Source: Bradyrhizobium tropiciagri
GTDB taxonomy: Bacteria; Pseudomonadota; Alphaproteobacteria; Rhizobiales; Xanthobacteraceae
Assembly: GCF_018130545.1 (NCBI RefSeq)
Contig: NZ_JAFCKF010000001.1
Location: forward strand, 434,001-498,000
Direction of reading: 5' to 3'
DNA: 64,000 nt
The notes under the pieces are model-generated. The model did no database searches. It saw nothing but the letters and a program-made list of their open reading frames with translations, and was not told the origin of the DNA. The translations under genes and the position numbers were made by a program. Positions within the stretch are counted from its first letter, which is position 1, and each line of letters opens with the position of its first letter. This document shows, piece after piece, positions 49,598 through 57,066 of this stretch.

Positions 49598-50545
49598 GTG
49601 GCTGAATTGATCGTCATCTCGACGCTCAACGGCGTCTTGTTCGGCATGCTGCTGTTCCTGCTGTCCAGCGGGCTCACCGTCATCTTCAGCATGATGGGCG
49701 TGCTCAACTTCGCGCATGCGAGCTTCTACATGCTCGGCGCGTTCTTCGGTTATCAGCTCACCCGCTGGATCGGATTCTGGCCGGCGCTGGTGATCGCGCC
49801 GCTCTTGGTCGGCGCGGTCGGCATGGCGGTCGAGCGCTACGGCCTGCGCAACACCCACAAGCACGGCCACGTCGCCGAACTGTTGCTGACGTTCGGTTTG
49901 GCGTTCGCGATCGAAGAGATCGTCTCGATGATCTGGGGCAAGAGCCCGGTCGACTACCGCGTCCCGGCCGTACTCGACTTCCCCGCCTTCACGGTGTTCT
50001 CCACCAATTACCCGGCCTACAAGATCTTCATGCTCGTCGTGTCGGTCGTGATCTTCATCGCGCTGCTGGTGACGCTGAAGCGGACCCGCGTCGGCCTCAT
50101 CGTGCAGGCGGCGCTGACCCATCCGAGCATGGTCGGCCATCTCGGCCACAATGTCGGCCGCGTCTTCATGCTGGTGTTCGGCGTCGGCAGCGCGCTCGCC
50201 GGGCTTGCCGGCGTCATCGCCGGCCCGTCGCTGGTGACGCAGTCCGACATGGCAGCGCTGCTCGGCCCGATCCTGTTCGTCGTCATCGTGTTCGGCGGCC
50301 TCGGCTCGCTGCCCGGCGCCTTCATCGCTTCGCTCCTGATCGGCCTGATCCAGACCTTTGCGGTCGCGCTGAACGGGTCGCTCGCCAGCGTGTTCGGTCC
50401 GCTCGACCCGAGCCTCGGCGCCTCGCCGCTCACCGACATCTGGAACGTGACGATCGCGCAGATCGCGCCGATCCTGCCCTATTTGCTGCTGGTGCTCGTC
50501 CTGATCTTCCGCCCGATGGGCCTGCTGGGAACGCGCGAGTCATGA
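49598..50545 (+). CDS. livH: Branched-chain amino-acid-type ABC permease LivH
   Basis: A 315-residue inner-membrane permease with about eight spans (LNGVLFGMLLFLLSSGLTVI, FSMMGVLNFAHASFYMLGAF, LFVVIVFGGLGSLPGAFIAS). A GTG start at 49598 (CCCCGTGGCT) fits the family N-terminus. The stop overlaps the livM start by four bases. Forms the membrane channel with LivM. Confidence 0.93.
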   Translation: MAELIVISTLNGVLFGMLLFLLSSGLTVIFSMMGVLNFAHASFYMLGAFFGYQLTRWIGFWPALVIAPLLVGAVGMAVERYGLRNTHKHGHVAELLLTFGLAFAIEEIVSMIWGKSPVDYRVPAVLDFPAFTVFSTNYPAYKIFMLVVSVVIFIALLVTLKRTRVGLIVQAALTHPSMVGHLGHNVGRVFMLVFGVGSALAGLAGVIAGPSLVTQSDMAALLGPILFVVIVFGGLGSLPGAFIASLLIGLIQTFAVALNGSLASVFGPLDPSLGASPLTDIWNVTIAQIAPILPYLLLVLVLIFRPMGLLGTRES

Positions 50546-51834
50546 CCAACGCTCCCACGCCCTCCATCGCTGCGGCCAAGCAGGAATCCGGCGGCGCCCT
50601 CGGCTTCTATGGCGTCTGGCTGCTCGCAGCTGTCGCACTGGTCGTACTACCGCTGATCTTTTCGTCGGGCGGCTCGCTGACCTCGTTCAGCCTGATCGGC
50701 ATCGCGATCATCTTCGCGCTGTCCTATAACATCCTGCTCGGCCAGACCGGCCTGTTGTCGTTCGGCCACGCCGTGCAATACGGCCTCGGCGGCTTCCTTG
50801 CCGTGCATGCCATGAACGCGGTTGCGAGCCACAACTGGCCGATCCCGCTGCCGGTGATCCCGCTGGTCGGCGGCATCGGCGGCCTGGCCTTCGCCCTGCT
50901 GGTCGGCTGGGTCATGACCAAGCGTGCCGGCACCGTGTTTGCGATGATCTCGCTCGGCATCGGCGAACTGGTCGCCTCGTCGTCGCTGATCCTGCGCAGC
51001 GTATTCGGCGGCGAGTCCGGCATCACCACCGACCGCACCTCGCTGATGCCGATGTTCGGCTGGACCTTCGGGCCGCAGATCCAGGTCTACTATCTGATCG
51101 CGTTCTGGGTGCTGGTCTCGGCGATCGCGATGTACGCGCTGACCCGCACGCCGCTCGGGCGCATCTGCAACGCGGTGCGCGACAATCCGGAGCGGGTCGA
51201 GTTCATCGGCTACGATCCGCATGTGGTGCGCTATCTCGCCTACATGTTCGCGGGCTTCTTCGCCGGCATCGCCGGTGGCCTCACCGCGATCAACTTCGAG
51301 ATCGCCAACTCCGCCTATCTCGGCGCGACGCAATCGGGCTTCGTGCTGTTCTCGGCCTTCATCGGCGGCACCGCTTACTTCTTCGGGCCGATCATCGGCG
51401 CCATCCTGGTGACCTATCTGCAGCTCGGGCTGACCAGCGTCACCTCGGTCTGGCAGCTCTATTTCGGCATCATCTTCATCGGCATCGTGATGTTCGCGCC
51501 CGGCGGCATCGCCGGCATTCTGATGAAGCACCGTCCGCTGATCCGCGCCGGCACGCTCGGCACCGTGATCCCGTCCTATCTGGTCGCAGCGATCCCGACG
51601 CTGGCGTTTGCGCTCGGCATCATCCTGACCATCGAAACCGTCGCCCGCTTTTCCGGCGGCGACCCGATCAACCTACTCGGCATTCCCTTCGTCGCCTCGG
51701 CGCCGACCACTTGGGCGGCCGCGGCGGTTCTGCTGGTCGGCGGCTTCCTGGTCGCACGCATCACCTGGCGGGGCGTTGCGGAGGCCTGGGATCGCGCCGC
51801 GACGGTGGCCCGTGATCGGGGGTATCTCGCATGA
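50542..51834 (+). CDS. livM: Branched-chain amino-acid-type ABC permease LivM, C-terminally extended
   Basis: A 430-residue permease: SYNILLGQTGLLSFGHAVQY, AIRNNP-like loop CNAVRDNPERVEFIGYDPHV and FAPGGIAGILMKHRPLIRAG mark LivM. About 95 residues with two further hydrophobic segments follow that last motif (VIPSYLVAAIPTLAFALGII and TTWAAAAVLLVGGFLVARIT), making it longer than typical LivM. It overlaps both neighbours by four bases. Confidence 0.92.
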   Translation: MTNAPTPSIAAAKQESGGALGFYGVWLLAAVALVVLPLIFSSGGSLTSFSLIGIAIIFALSYNILLGQTGLLSFGHAVQYGLGGFLAVHAMNAVASHNWPIPLPVIPLVGGIGGLAFALLVGWVMTKRAGTVFAMISLGIGELVASSSLILRSVFGGESGITTDRTSLMPMFGWTFGPQIQVYYLIAFWVLVSAIAMYALTRTPLGRICNAVRDNPERVEFIGYDPHVVRYLAYMFAGFFAGIAGGLTAINFEIANSAYLGATQSGFVLFSAFIGGTAYFFGPIIGAILVTYLQLGLTSVTSVWQLYFGIIFIGIVMFAPGGIAGILMKHRPLIRAGTLGTVIPSYLVAAIPTLAFALGIILTIETVARFSGGDPINLLGIPFVASAPTTWAAAAVLLVGGFLVARITWRGVAEAWDRAATVARDRGYLA

Positions 51835-52580
51835 CCGCTGCCATTCAAGTCAACGCCGTCGAGAAGAGCTTCGGCAATGTCCGCATCATCCGCGACCTCA
51901 ATCTGAGCGTCGCCAAGGGCGAGCGTCACGCCATCATCGGCCCGAACGGCGCCGGCAAGTCGACGACGTTCAACCTGATCTCCGGCCACATCAAGCCGAC
52001 CTCGGGCGAGATCCGCCTCAACGGCGAGGTGACGTCGGGCCTGCGGCCGTTCGAGATCAACCGGCGGGGCCTGTCGCGCTCGTTCCAGGTCACCAACGTG
52101 TTCGCCCGCATGACGGTGTGGGAGAACGTCCGCTGCGCCGTGCTGTGGGCGACCGGCCACCGCTACGCGTTCTGGAAGAACGTCGACGATCTGCCCGAGG
52201 TGAAGCAGCGCACCGCTGAGATTCTCGACGACATCCATCTCAGCCATCGCCGCGACGTGCCGGCGGGGCTGTTGACCTATGCCGAGCAGCGCGAGCTCGA
52301 GATCGGCATCACCATCGCCGGCGGCGCCAGCGTCATCATGCTGGACGAGCCGACCGCGGGCATGAGCCACGCCGAGACCGAGCGCGCCGTCGCGCTGATC
52401 CGCCGCCTCACCGAGGGGCGCACGCTCGTCATCGTCGAGCACGACATGAGCGTGGTGTTCGGCCTCGCCGACCGCATCTCGGTGCTGGTCTACGGCCACA
52501 TCATCGCCTCCGGCACCCCTGAGGAAATCCGCGGCAACCCGAAGGTCAAGGAAGCCTATCTAGGCGAGGAGGTCGACTGA
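51831..52580 (+). CDS. livG: ABC transporter ATP-binding protein LivG
   Basis: A 249-residue ATPase: Walker A GPNGAGKSTTFN, signature-like LLTYAEQRELEIGITIAGGA, Walker B VIMLDEPTAGMSHAE and switch His in VIVEHDMSVVF. It couples ATP hydrolysis to import through LivHM. The start overlaps livM, and its stop shares one base with the livF start (TGATG). Confidence 0.94.
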   Translation: MTAAIQVNAVEKSFGNVRIIRDLNLSVAKGERHAIIGPNGAGKSTTFNLISGHIKPTSGEIRLNGEVTSGLRPFEINRRGLSRSFQVTNVFARMTVWENVRCAVLWATGHRYAFWKNVDDLPEVKQRTAEILDDIHLSHRRDVPAGLLTYAEQRELEIGITIAGGASVIMLDEPTAGMSHAETERAVALIRRLTEGRTLVIVEHDMSVVFGLADRISVLVYGHIIASGTPEEIRGNPKVKEAYLGEEVD

Positions 52581-53275
52581 TGCTCGAGGTCAGGAATCTT
52601 CACGCCTATTACGGCAAGAGCCACATCCTGCAGGGCGTCGATCTCGACATCGCCGCCGGCGAGGTGGTGAGCCTGCTCGGGCGCAACGGCGTCGGCCGCT
52701 CCACCACCGTCAAGGCGATCATGGGCGAGGTGCCTCCGCAAGGCACCATCCGCTTCAAGGGCCAGGACATCGTCGGCCTACCGAGCCACAAGATCGCGCG
52801 CCTCGGGCTCGGCTACGTGCCGGAGCATCGCGACATCTTCCCGGGGCTGACGGTGCGGCAGAACCTGATCCTCGGCATCAAGGACCCGCGTCGCCCCGGC
52901 AAATGGCGGCTGCAGGAGATGCTCGACATGTTTCCCAATCTCGCAGCGCGCGCCGACACGCCGGCCGGCGTGCTGTCGGGCGGCGAGAAGCAGATGCTGA
53001 CCACCTGCCGCACATTGCTCGGCGACCCCGAGCTGATGATGATCGACGAGCCGACCGAAGGCCTGGCGCCGCTGATCGTGCAGCAGGTCGGCGAGCTGAT
53101 CGCGCGGATCGCCAAGGCCGGCGTCGCCATCCTGCTGGTCGAGCAGAAGTTGTCGATCGCGATGAAGATCTCGAACCGGGTCTACATCATGGGCCACGGC
53201 CGCGTCGTGTTCGAAGGCACGCCGGAGCAGCTGAAGAACAACGCCGCCATTCGCGAGGAATGGCTCGAGGTGTGA
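52580..53275 (+). CDS. livF: ABC transporter ATP-binding protein LivF with Arg in Walker A
   Basis: A 231-residue ATPase. Walker A reads GRNGVGRSTT, with Arg40 where Lys is normal; codon CGC is clear. The signature (VLSGGEKQMLTTCRTLLG), Walker B (LMMIDEPTEGLAPLI) and switch His region are otherwise present, although the H-loop reads ILLVEQKLS with Gln, as is common in LivF. From memory, GRNGVGRST occurs in a recurring LivF clade, so it need not be a mutation. LivG can supply the normal catalytic site. Confidence 0.92.
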   Translation: MLEVRNLHAYYGKSHILQGVDLDIAAGEVVSLLGRNGVGRSTTVKAIMGEVPPQGTIRFKGQDIVGLPSHKIARLGLGYVPEHRDIFPGLTVRQNLILGIKDPRRPGKWRLQEMLDMFPNLAARADTPAGVLSGGEKQMLTTCRTLLGDPELMMIDEPTEGLAPLIVQQVGELIARIAKAGVAILLVEQKLSIAMKISNRVYIMGHGRVVFEGTPEQLKNNAAIREEWLEV

Positions 53276-53293
53276 GGCGGACAGACCAAGCTG

Positions 53294-53458
53294 TCAAAAA
53301 TTGCCGTAGTACAGGGCCCAGATCAGCGCGATCAGGAGACCGTGGAACGAGATGATGGACGCCAGGAATAGCCAGTCGTCTCTGGTCATGGGGCCGAAAA
53401 ATCCGGCCCAGGCGTAGCGACAGCGACACGCGAGTTGAGACAAGAAGTTTGAAGGCAT
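53294..53458 (-). CDS. Putative 54-residue single-span membrane protein
   Basis: A short frame (MPSNFLSQLACRCRYAWAGF..., then MTRDDWLFLASIISFHG) ending in a hydrophobic segment LLIALIWALYYGNF. It converges on livF with 18 bases between stops. No clear Shine-Dalgarno; the internal ATG at 53389 is an alternative start. The membrane-like composition and position suggest a real microprotein, but evidence is thin. Confidence 0.4.
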   Translation of the reverse strand: MPSNFLSQLACRCRYAWAGFFGPMTRDDWLFLASIISFHGLLIALIWALYYGNF

Positions 53459-53533
53459 GGCGTTTGCTAGCGGAATACGATCCGCCAGGTCTTGCTCATC
53501 TGTGCCAGCTATTTGAGGACTTGTGTCAGCCCA

Positions 53534-54580
53534 TCACCGAACGCCGTTCGAACTGCGATAGGCCCTTGGCGTAAGACCGGTCCAACGAACGAACGCATGG
53601 CTGAAGGAAGAGATTTCGCTGTAACCCAATAGCCACGCGATTTCAGAAATCGGCCGCTCCGCCTCTTCGAGATAATGGCGCGCAAGTGCAATTCGAAGCG
53701 CCTCGAGAACGTTCGAAAAGCCCACCCCCTCAGACGATAGCGCCCGGGCAAGAGTTCTCCGGCTCATGCCAAGGCGGCGCGCGACCTCCTCGGCGTTGGC
53801 TTTGCCGTGCGGAAGCAACTGTGCGATCTGATCTTCGACGCGAGACCGCACGCTGGTTCGTCTTGATGCCCGGTCATTGAGCGCTTGGTCGGCGTATTGG
53901 AGCAACATCTTGTTGAGATGCAGATCAGCTCCCACGACAGGTAACGTGCCGATCTGGGAAGGAAACAGGAGCTCATCCCTGTCCGCCGCGAATTCGATCT
54001 CGCACCCGAGATGAGATCGCACGTCCAGTGGTGTTTCTTGTCTGTAATGCTTCAACTTGATTTGCTTTGCGACCAACCTGCCGTCGGTCAGTGCGCGGCA
54101 AATGCGAACCAGCGCAATCAGCCAGAACTCCGCGTGGTGACGATCCAACGACCTGTCGATGTTGACATACTCGAACCTGATGGCGACTCCGTGCTCCAGA
54201 GAGGTCCGCAACCGCACGCCCTCGTTGTTGATCGCGCAGTAACGACCCACAATCTGCAAGGCATCAACGAGGTGCTCGGATGAGGCCATGACGTAGTACA
54301 GTAACCCGATCTCCCCGAGCTCGAAGCCTTGAGCCAGATGGAATCCGAAGCAATCGTCCTGCAATTCCCTGGCGGCAAGCTCGAGCAGCCTTATCTGCGC
54401 TCGTGCGTCGATGCGACGCTTGCGGTCCTCGATGTCGTCGATCGTCAGGCCCGCGGCCGACAGGATCGGCGCCAATTCGATTTGCGCGTCCCGCAGCCGG
54501 CCGGATGCGAGCCTCGCGATCCCTCCGGTTGCGCTCGGTATCGATGGCAGGGCGCTTGCAAGGCGTGTGGCGGCTTTCAT
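53534..54580 (-). CDS. AraC-family transcriptional regulator (OruR/ArgR-type)
   Basis: A 348-residue regulator: an N-terminal arabinose-binding-like ligand domain (LRDAQIELAPILSAAGLTID, GFHLAQGFELGEIGLLYYVM) and a C-terminal AraC pair (ANAEEVARRLGMSRRTLARA, RPISEIAWLLGYSEISSFSH, FVRWTGLTPRAYRS). It resembles OruR-like regulators of amino acid catabolism. The target is unknown; the liv operon is nearby. The start ATG 54580 is preferred over 54607. Confidence 0.92.
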   Translation of the reverse strand: MKAATRLASALPSIPSATGGIARLASGRLRDAQIELAPILSAAGLTIDDIEDRKRRIDARAQIRLLELAARELQDDCFGFHLAQGFELGEIGLLYYVMASSEHLVDALQIVGRYCAINNEGVRLRTSLEHGVAIRFEYVNIDRSLDRHHAEFWLIALVRICRALTDGRLVAKQIKLKHYRQETPLDVRSHLGCEIEFAADRDELLFPSQIGTLPVVGADLHLNKMLLQYADQALNDRASRRTSVRSRVEDQIAQLLPHGKANAEEVARRLGMSRRTLARALSSEGVGFSNVLEALRIALARHYLEEAERPISEIAWLLGYSEISSFSHAFVRWTGLTPRAYRSSNGVR

Positions 54581-54884
54581 ACGGCACCGAACTGTGTTCT
54601 CGCCCAACGTCGAGTGCTCCCCGGGATCACATTTTGACCTATGTCAATGAGCCTGTGTTCGAGGCATCCGGTCTGACAACATCTCGCAACTAAATGACCC
54701 GGAATCACAAGACCCATCGGAGACAATCATCTAGCTGGTTGCCTCCCGGCCATGTCTGCGAAACGACGGCAATTGGCTCCAACCGGGCGTGTGCAAGGGC
54801 GAATTCATGACGGACTTGGTTATCCATGCAAATGGGGTGGAACGAGCGATTGGCACCAAGGCAAATGGCCAGACGAGCTAGATC
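54581..54884. other. 304-base intergenic stretch upstream of the AraC gene
   Basis: The region separating the divergent AraC gene and a small ORF. It is somewhat less GC-rich than its flanks and should hold the AraC promoter. I found no strong palindrome, RNA gene or coding frame that I would defend. Confidence 0.4.
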
Positions 54885-55148
54885 GTGGCCGGGCAAGGAC
54901 GCGCTCAACAGAGCGGCACTCATCGCTCAATTCGTTTTCTGATTACCGAAGCCGACACTCCCGGCTTCTGGCAATACTCGTTTTCCATCGGCGATCGCAA
55001 TTTCACGGGTAGAATCCAGGCGGTGCTGGGATTGCTGGCGGCACGCCGCGTCAAGATGAAGATCGATCGGCTGCTGAAGCACAATGCGCCGGTCGAAGGC
55101 GTCGAGACGCCTCCGCCGCTGGTCCCGCCGGCAGGTCCCAAGGAATAG
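54885..55148 (+). CDS. Small hypothetical protein, 87 residues
   Basis: A GTG-initiated frame encoding a soluble protein with SIRFLITEADTPGFWQYSFS and DRNFTGRIQAVLGLLAARRV, then a proline-rich tail (VETPPPLVPPAGPKE). No Shine-Dalgarno is evident and the first 14 residues may be noncoding. The composition from residue 15 on looks protein-like. It precedes the livF fragment by 14 bases. Function unknown. Confidence 0.5.
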   Translation: MAGQGRAQQSGTHRSIRFLITEADTPGFWQYSFSIGDRNFTGRIQAVLGLLAARRVKMKIDRLLKHNAPVEGVETPPPLVPPAGPKE

Positions 55149-55152
55149 CACA

Positions 55153-55402
55153 GCAGCTCGACATGTTTCCCAATCTCGCCGCGCGCGTCGATACGCCGGC
55201 GGGCGCGCTGTCGGGCGGCGAGCTGATCGCGCGGATCGCCAAGGCCGGCGTCGCCATCCTTCTGGTCGAGCAGAACCTGTCGATCGCGATGAATATCTCG
55301 AACCGCGGCTACATCATGGGCCACGGCCGCGTCGTGTTCGAAGGCACGCCGGAGCAGCTGAAGAACAACGCCGCTATTCGCGAGGAATGGTTGGAGGTGT
55401 GA
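55153..55402 (+). pseudogene. livF: Duplicated, internally deleted 3' fragment of livF
   Basis: A partial second copy of livF codons for MFPNLAARADTPAGVLSGG onward, almost identical to 52930-53275 but lacking 36 codons (EKQML...QQVG), an in-frame 108-base deletion that removes Walker B. The junction lies at CGGCGAG, present at both deletion borders in intact livF. The rest (ELIARIAKAGVAILLVEQ to the stop) continues with few changes. It lacks Walker A and any Shine-Dalgarno, so it cannot be an active ATPase. Confidence 0.85.
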
Positions 55403-55537
55403 GGTGGGCACCGACCGGATGACTTCAGCCGGATATGGATCGCATCGCCTAGAACGCTATGCGGTTCTGGACACGTTGACCAGCCTCATCTCCCTCAGAA
55501 AAGGTAGTACTCGCGAGATCAGCCGCCTCCAAATTCG

Positions 55538-55861
55538 CTAATCAAAGAAATACTTACAATCGCTACACCTGACCCTTATTCCGCCGGGTGGTTGATCATA
55601 GCGTCCCGTTCTGGGATCCAAATTGAACTTCAGACAGATACCCGGCTCATCGGTGGTCTCGCATTTATAGGGGGGGCCCAGCGTTGGCCCCCCTCTGGTC
55701 GTAGACTTTTTTGCCGGAGCCTTTTTGGTCTTGGCCTTCTTAGTCTTGGCCTTTTTGGTAGCTGCTCTCCTGACAGCGGTCTTCCTGGTGCCTGTCTTCC
55801 TGGTTTTACTTCCTGCGGCGTTACCAGGCCTACGCTTCTTGGCCTTAGCTTTCTTCGCCAT
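55538..55861 (-). CDS. Lys/Ala-rich histone-H1-like protein with a four-cysteine tail
   Basis: A 107-residue protein. The first 55 residues are almost only Lys, Ala, Thr, Arg and Gly (MAKKAKAKKRRPGNAAGSKT, repeats of KTKKAKTKK and KKAPAKK), like bacterial H1-type or AlgP-type DNA-binding tails. The end holds four cysteines (YKCETTDEPGICLKF, VRCSDCKYFF) that could bind a metal. A cytosolic nucleic-acid-binding role is inferred. ATG 55861 is where the Lys-rich part begins. The tandem AAG/GCC tracts may be slippage-prone. Confidence 0.75.
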   Translation of the reverse strand: MAKKAKAKKRRPGNAAGSKTRKTGTRKTAVRRAATKKAKTKKAKTKKAPAKKSTTRGGPTLGPPYKCETTDEPGICLKFNLDPRTGRYDQPPGGIRVRCSDCKYFFD

Positions 55862-55901
55862 GGTGTGGCTCCCCTGCGTTAAAATCCGGCGGATTCGTGA
55901 T

Positions 55902-56789
55902 TTACGGTTGCAGTGCGGTTTTGACCGCATTTGAAACAGCAAGTCCTATCGCAGATGCGAGTGCCGCATCGGCTGCCGGAGACGACGGGCTACGGCCTGT
56001 AACCATGACAACATTGCCGTTCGCGTCCTTGACCGGTTTTCCGTTGCTGTCTGTTTTTGGCTTGGGCGTCGGAAGTGTTGGCCCTAGCGTAATCGTCAGG
56101 TCATTCGTGCGGTCGCGCGTTGCCGAGAACAGATTGCCGCTTTGATTGACCGAGACCCTCGTCAGTTTCCAGCCGGGCGTTATGTTGCCGGTATCAGTGA
56201 TATCGAACTTTATTTCATGCGACAGAACATTGGTCTTCGAAGGACCGTCAGAATAGTCCAATGCATATAGAATGACTCCAGTATCCGCTGCAGTCATGTT
56301 CGCCCTGAGCCATTCCTCGAGTCCCAAATCGCTCTGCATCAGCAAAACGCCACCTGGTCTCGTCTTCGGATCGCAGGGTCCCAATGCTCTAAGTTGTGCC
56401 ACGGTGAAATAGGAGTTCAGCTTATCTTGTCTTGTCGCATCGGCTGATAGCGTTCCGCTGGCTCCCAAATTGAACACGGCTGACGCTGGACTCGGCGGCA
56501 GCCAATTCACAACGGGGTTAGCGCTGCTCTTTTCCTCTACCTGGAGGCTAAGAGCTATGTTGGCTCCCCAAGTATCCAGGAACGTGTGCTTACGCGGGTG
56601 ATCAGGATTGTTGTAGAGCTTGTCGATCGCATCCTGGACTTCGCAGGTGACATTGTAAGCGATCGACTGGACAAGTTGCTGGCCCGCCACCTTGTCGGCG
56701 GGATTTTCCTGAAGTTCTGGAACGACGATTCCACATCCTGAGACAAAAACGCTCGCGCTTAATGGCACGATCCATCGAATGGCGGACAT
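55902..56789 (-). CDS. Putative outer-membrane-type lipoprotein
   Basis: A 295-residue protein with a lipoprotein signal (IRWIVPLSASVFVSGCGIVV, lipobox-like FVSGC) and a mature part without known domain, containing NVTCEVQDAIDKLYNNPDHP, TLSADATRQDKLNSYFTVAQ and a C-terminal PTLPTPKPKTDSNGKPVK linker. Start ATG 56789 begins the signal; ATG 56807 is also in frame. Base composition is lower in GC than the window average, hinting at transfer. Secreted and envelope-attached by inference. Confidence 0.82.
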   Translation of the reverse strand: MSAIRWIVPLSASVFVSGCGIVVPELQENPADKVAGQQLVQSIAYNVTCEVQDAIDKLYNNPDHPRKHTFLDTWGANIALSLQVEEKSSANPVVNWLPPSPASAVFNLGASGTLSADATRQDKLNSYFTVAQLRALGPCDPKTRPGGVLLMQSDLGLEEWLRANMTAADTGVILYALDYSDGPSKTNVLSHEIKFDITDTGNITPGWKLTRVSVNQSGNLFSATRDRTNDLTITLGPTLPTPKPKTDSNGKPVKDANGNVVMVTGRSPSSPAADAALASAIGLAVSNAVKTALQP

Positions 56790-57044
56790 AATGCGCCCCG
56801 CTGTCACAATGATAAACTTATTATCTCAAAAATGAGGCCGCAACGGCCCGAATTAAATTCGACATCATTGTCCGATTGTCCGCAAATGAAAATGTCGAAC
56901 CGAGAGCGATTATTGCGGTTGTGTGATAAGGTTGCAACACGCGTTGAAAACAACCACGCGCGACTGACAATCGCATTGCACCACGGACCTACCTGTTGGC
57001 GCACCGCGCATGCGCTTTGGGGCTGTCGTTCAACTGAGTCACAC

Positions 57045-57066
57045 CCGGCCGGATTACTCCGGCCGG
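57045..57066 (-). terminator. Palindrome over the carboxylase stop codon
   Basis: Perfect 9-base arms CCGGCCGGA (57045-57053) and TCCGGCCGG (57058-57066) with the loop formed by the TAA stop codon of the carboxylase gene (complement TTA at 57054-57056). It could halt transcription or end translation-coupled read-through, but lacks a T tract. Confidence 0.55.

Noticed and set aside
54920-55411. 163-codon minus-strand frame over the livF fragment
   Set aside because: Antisense to the livF duplicate; its sequence resembles the antisense translation of intact livF.
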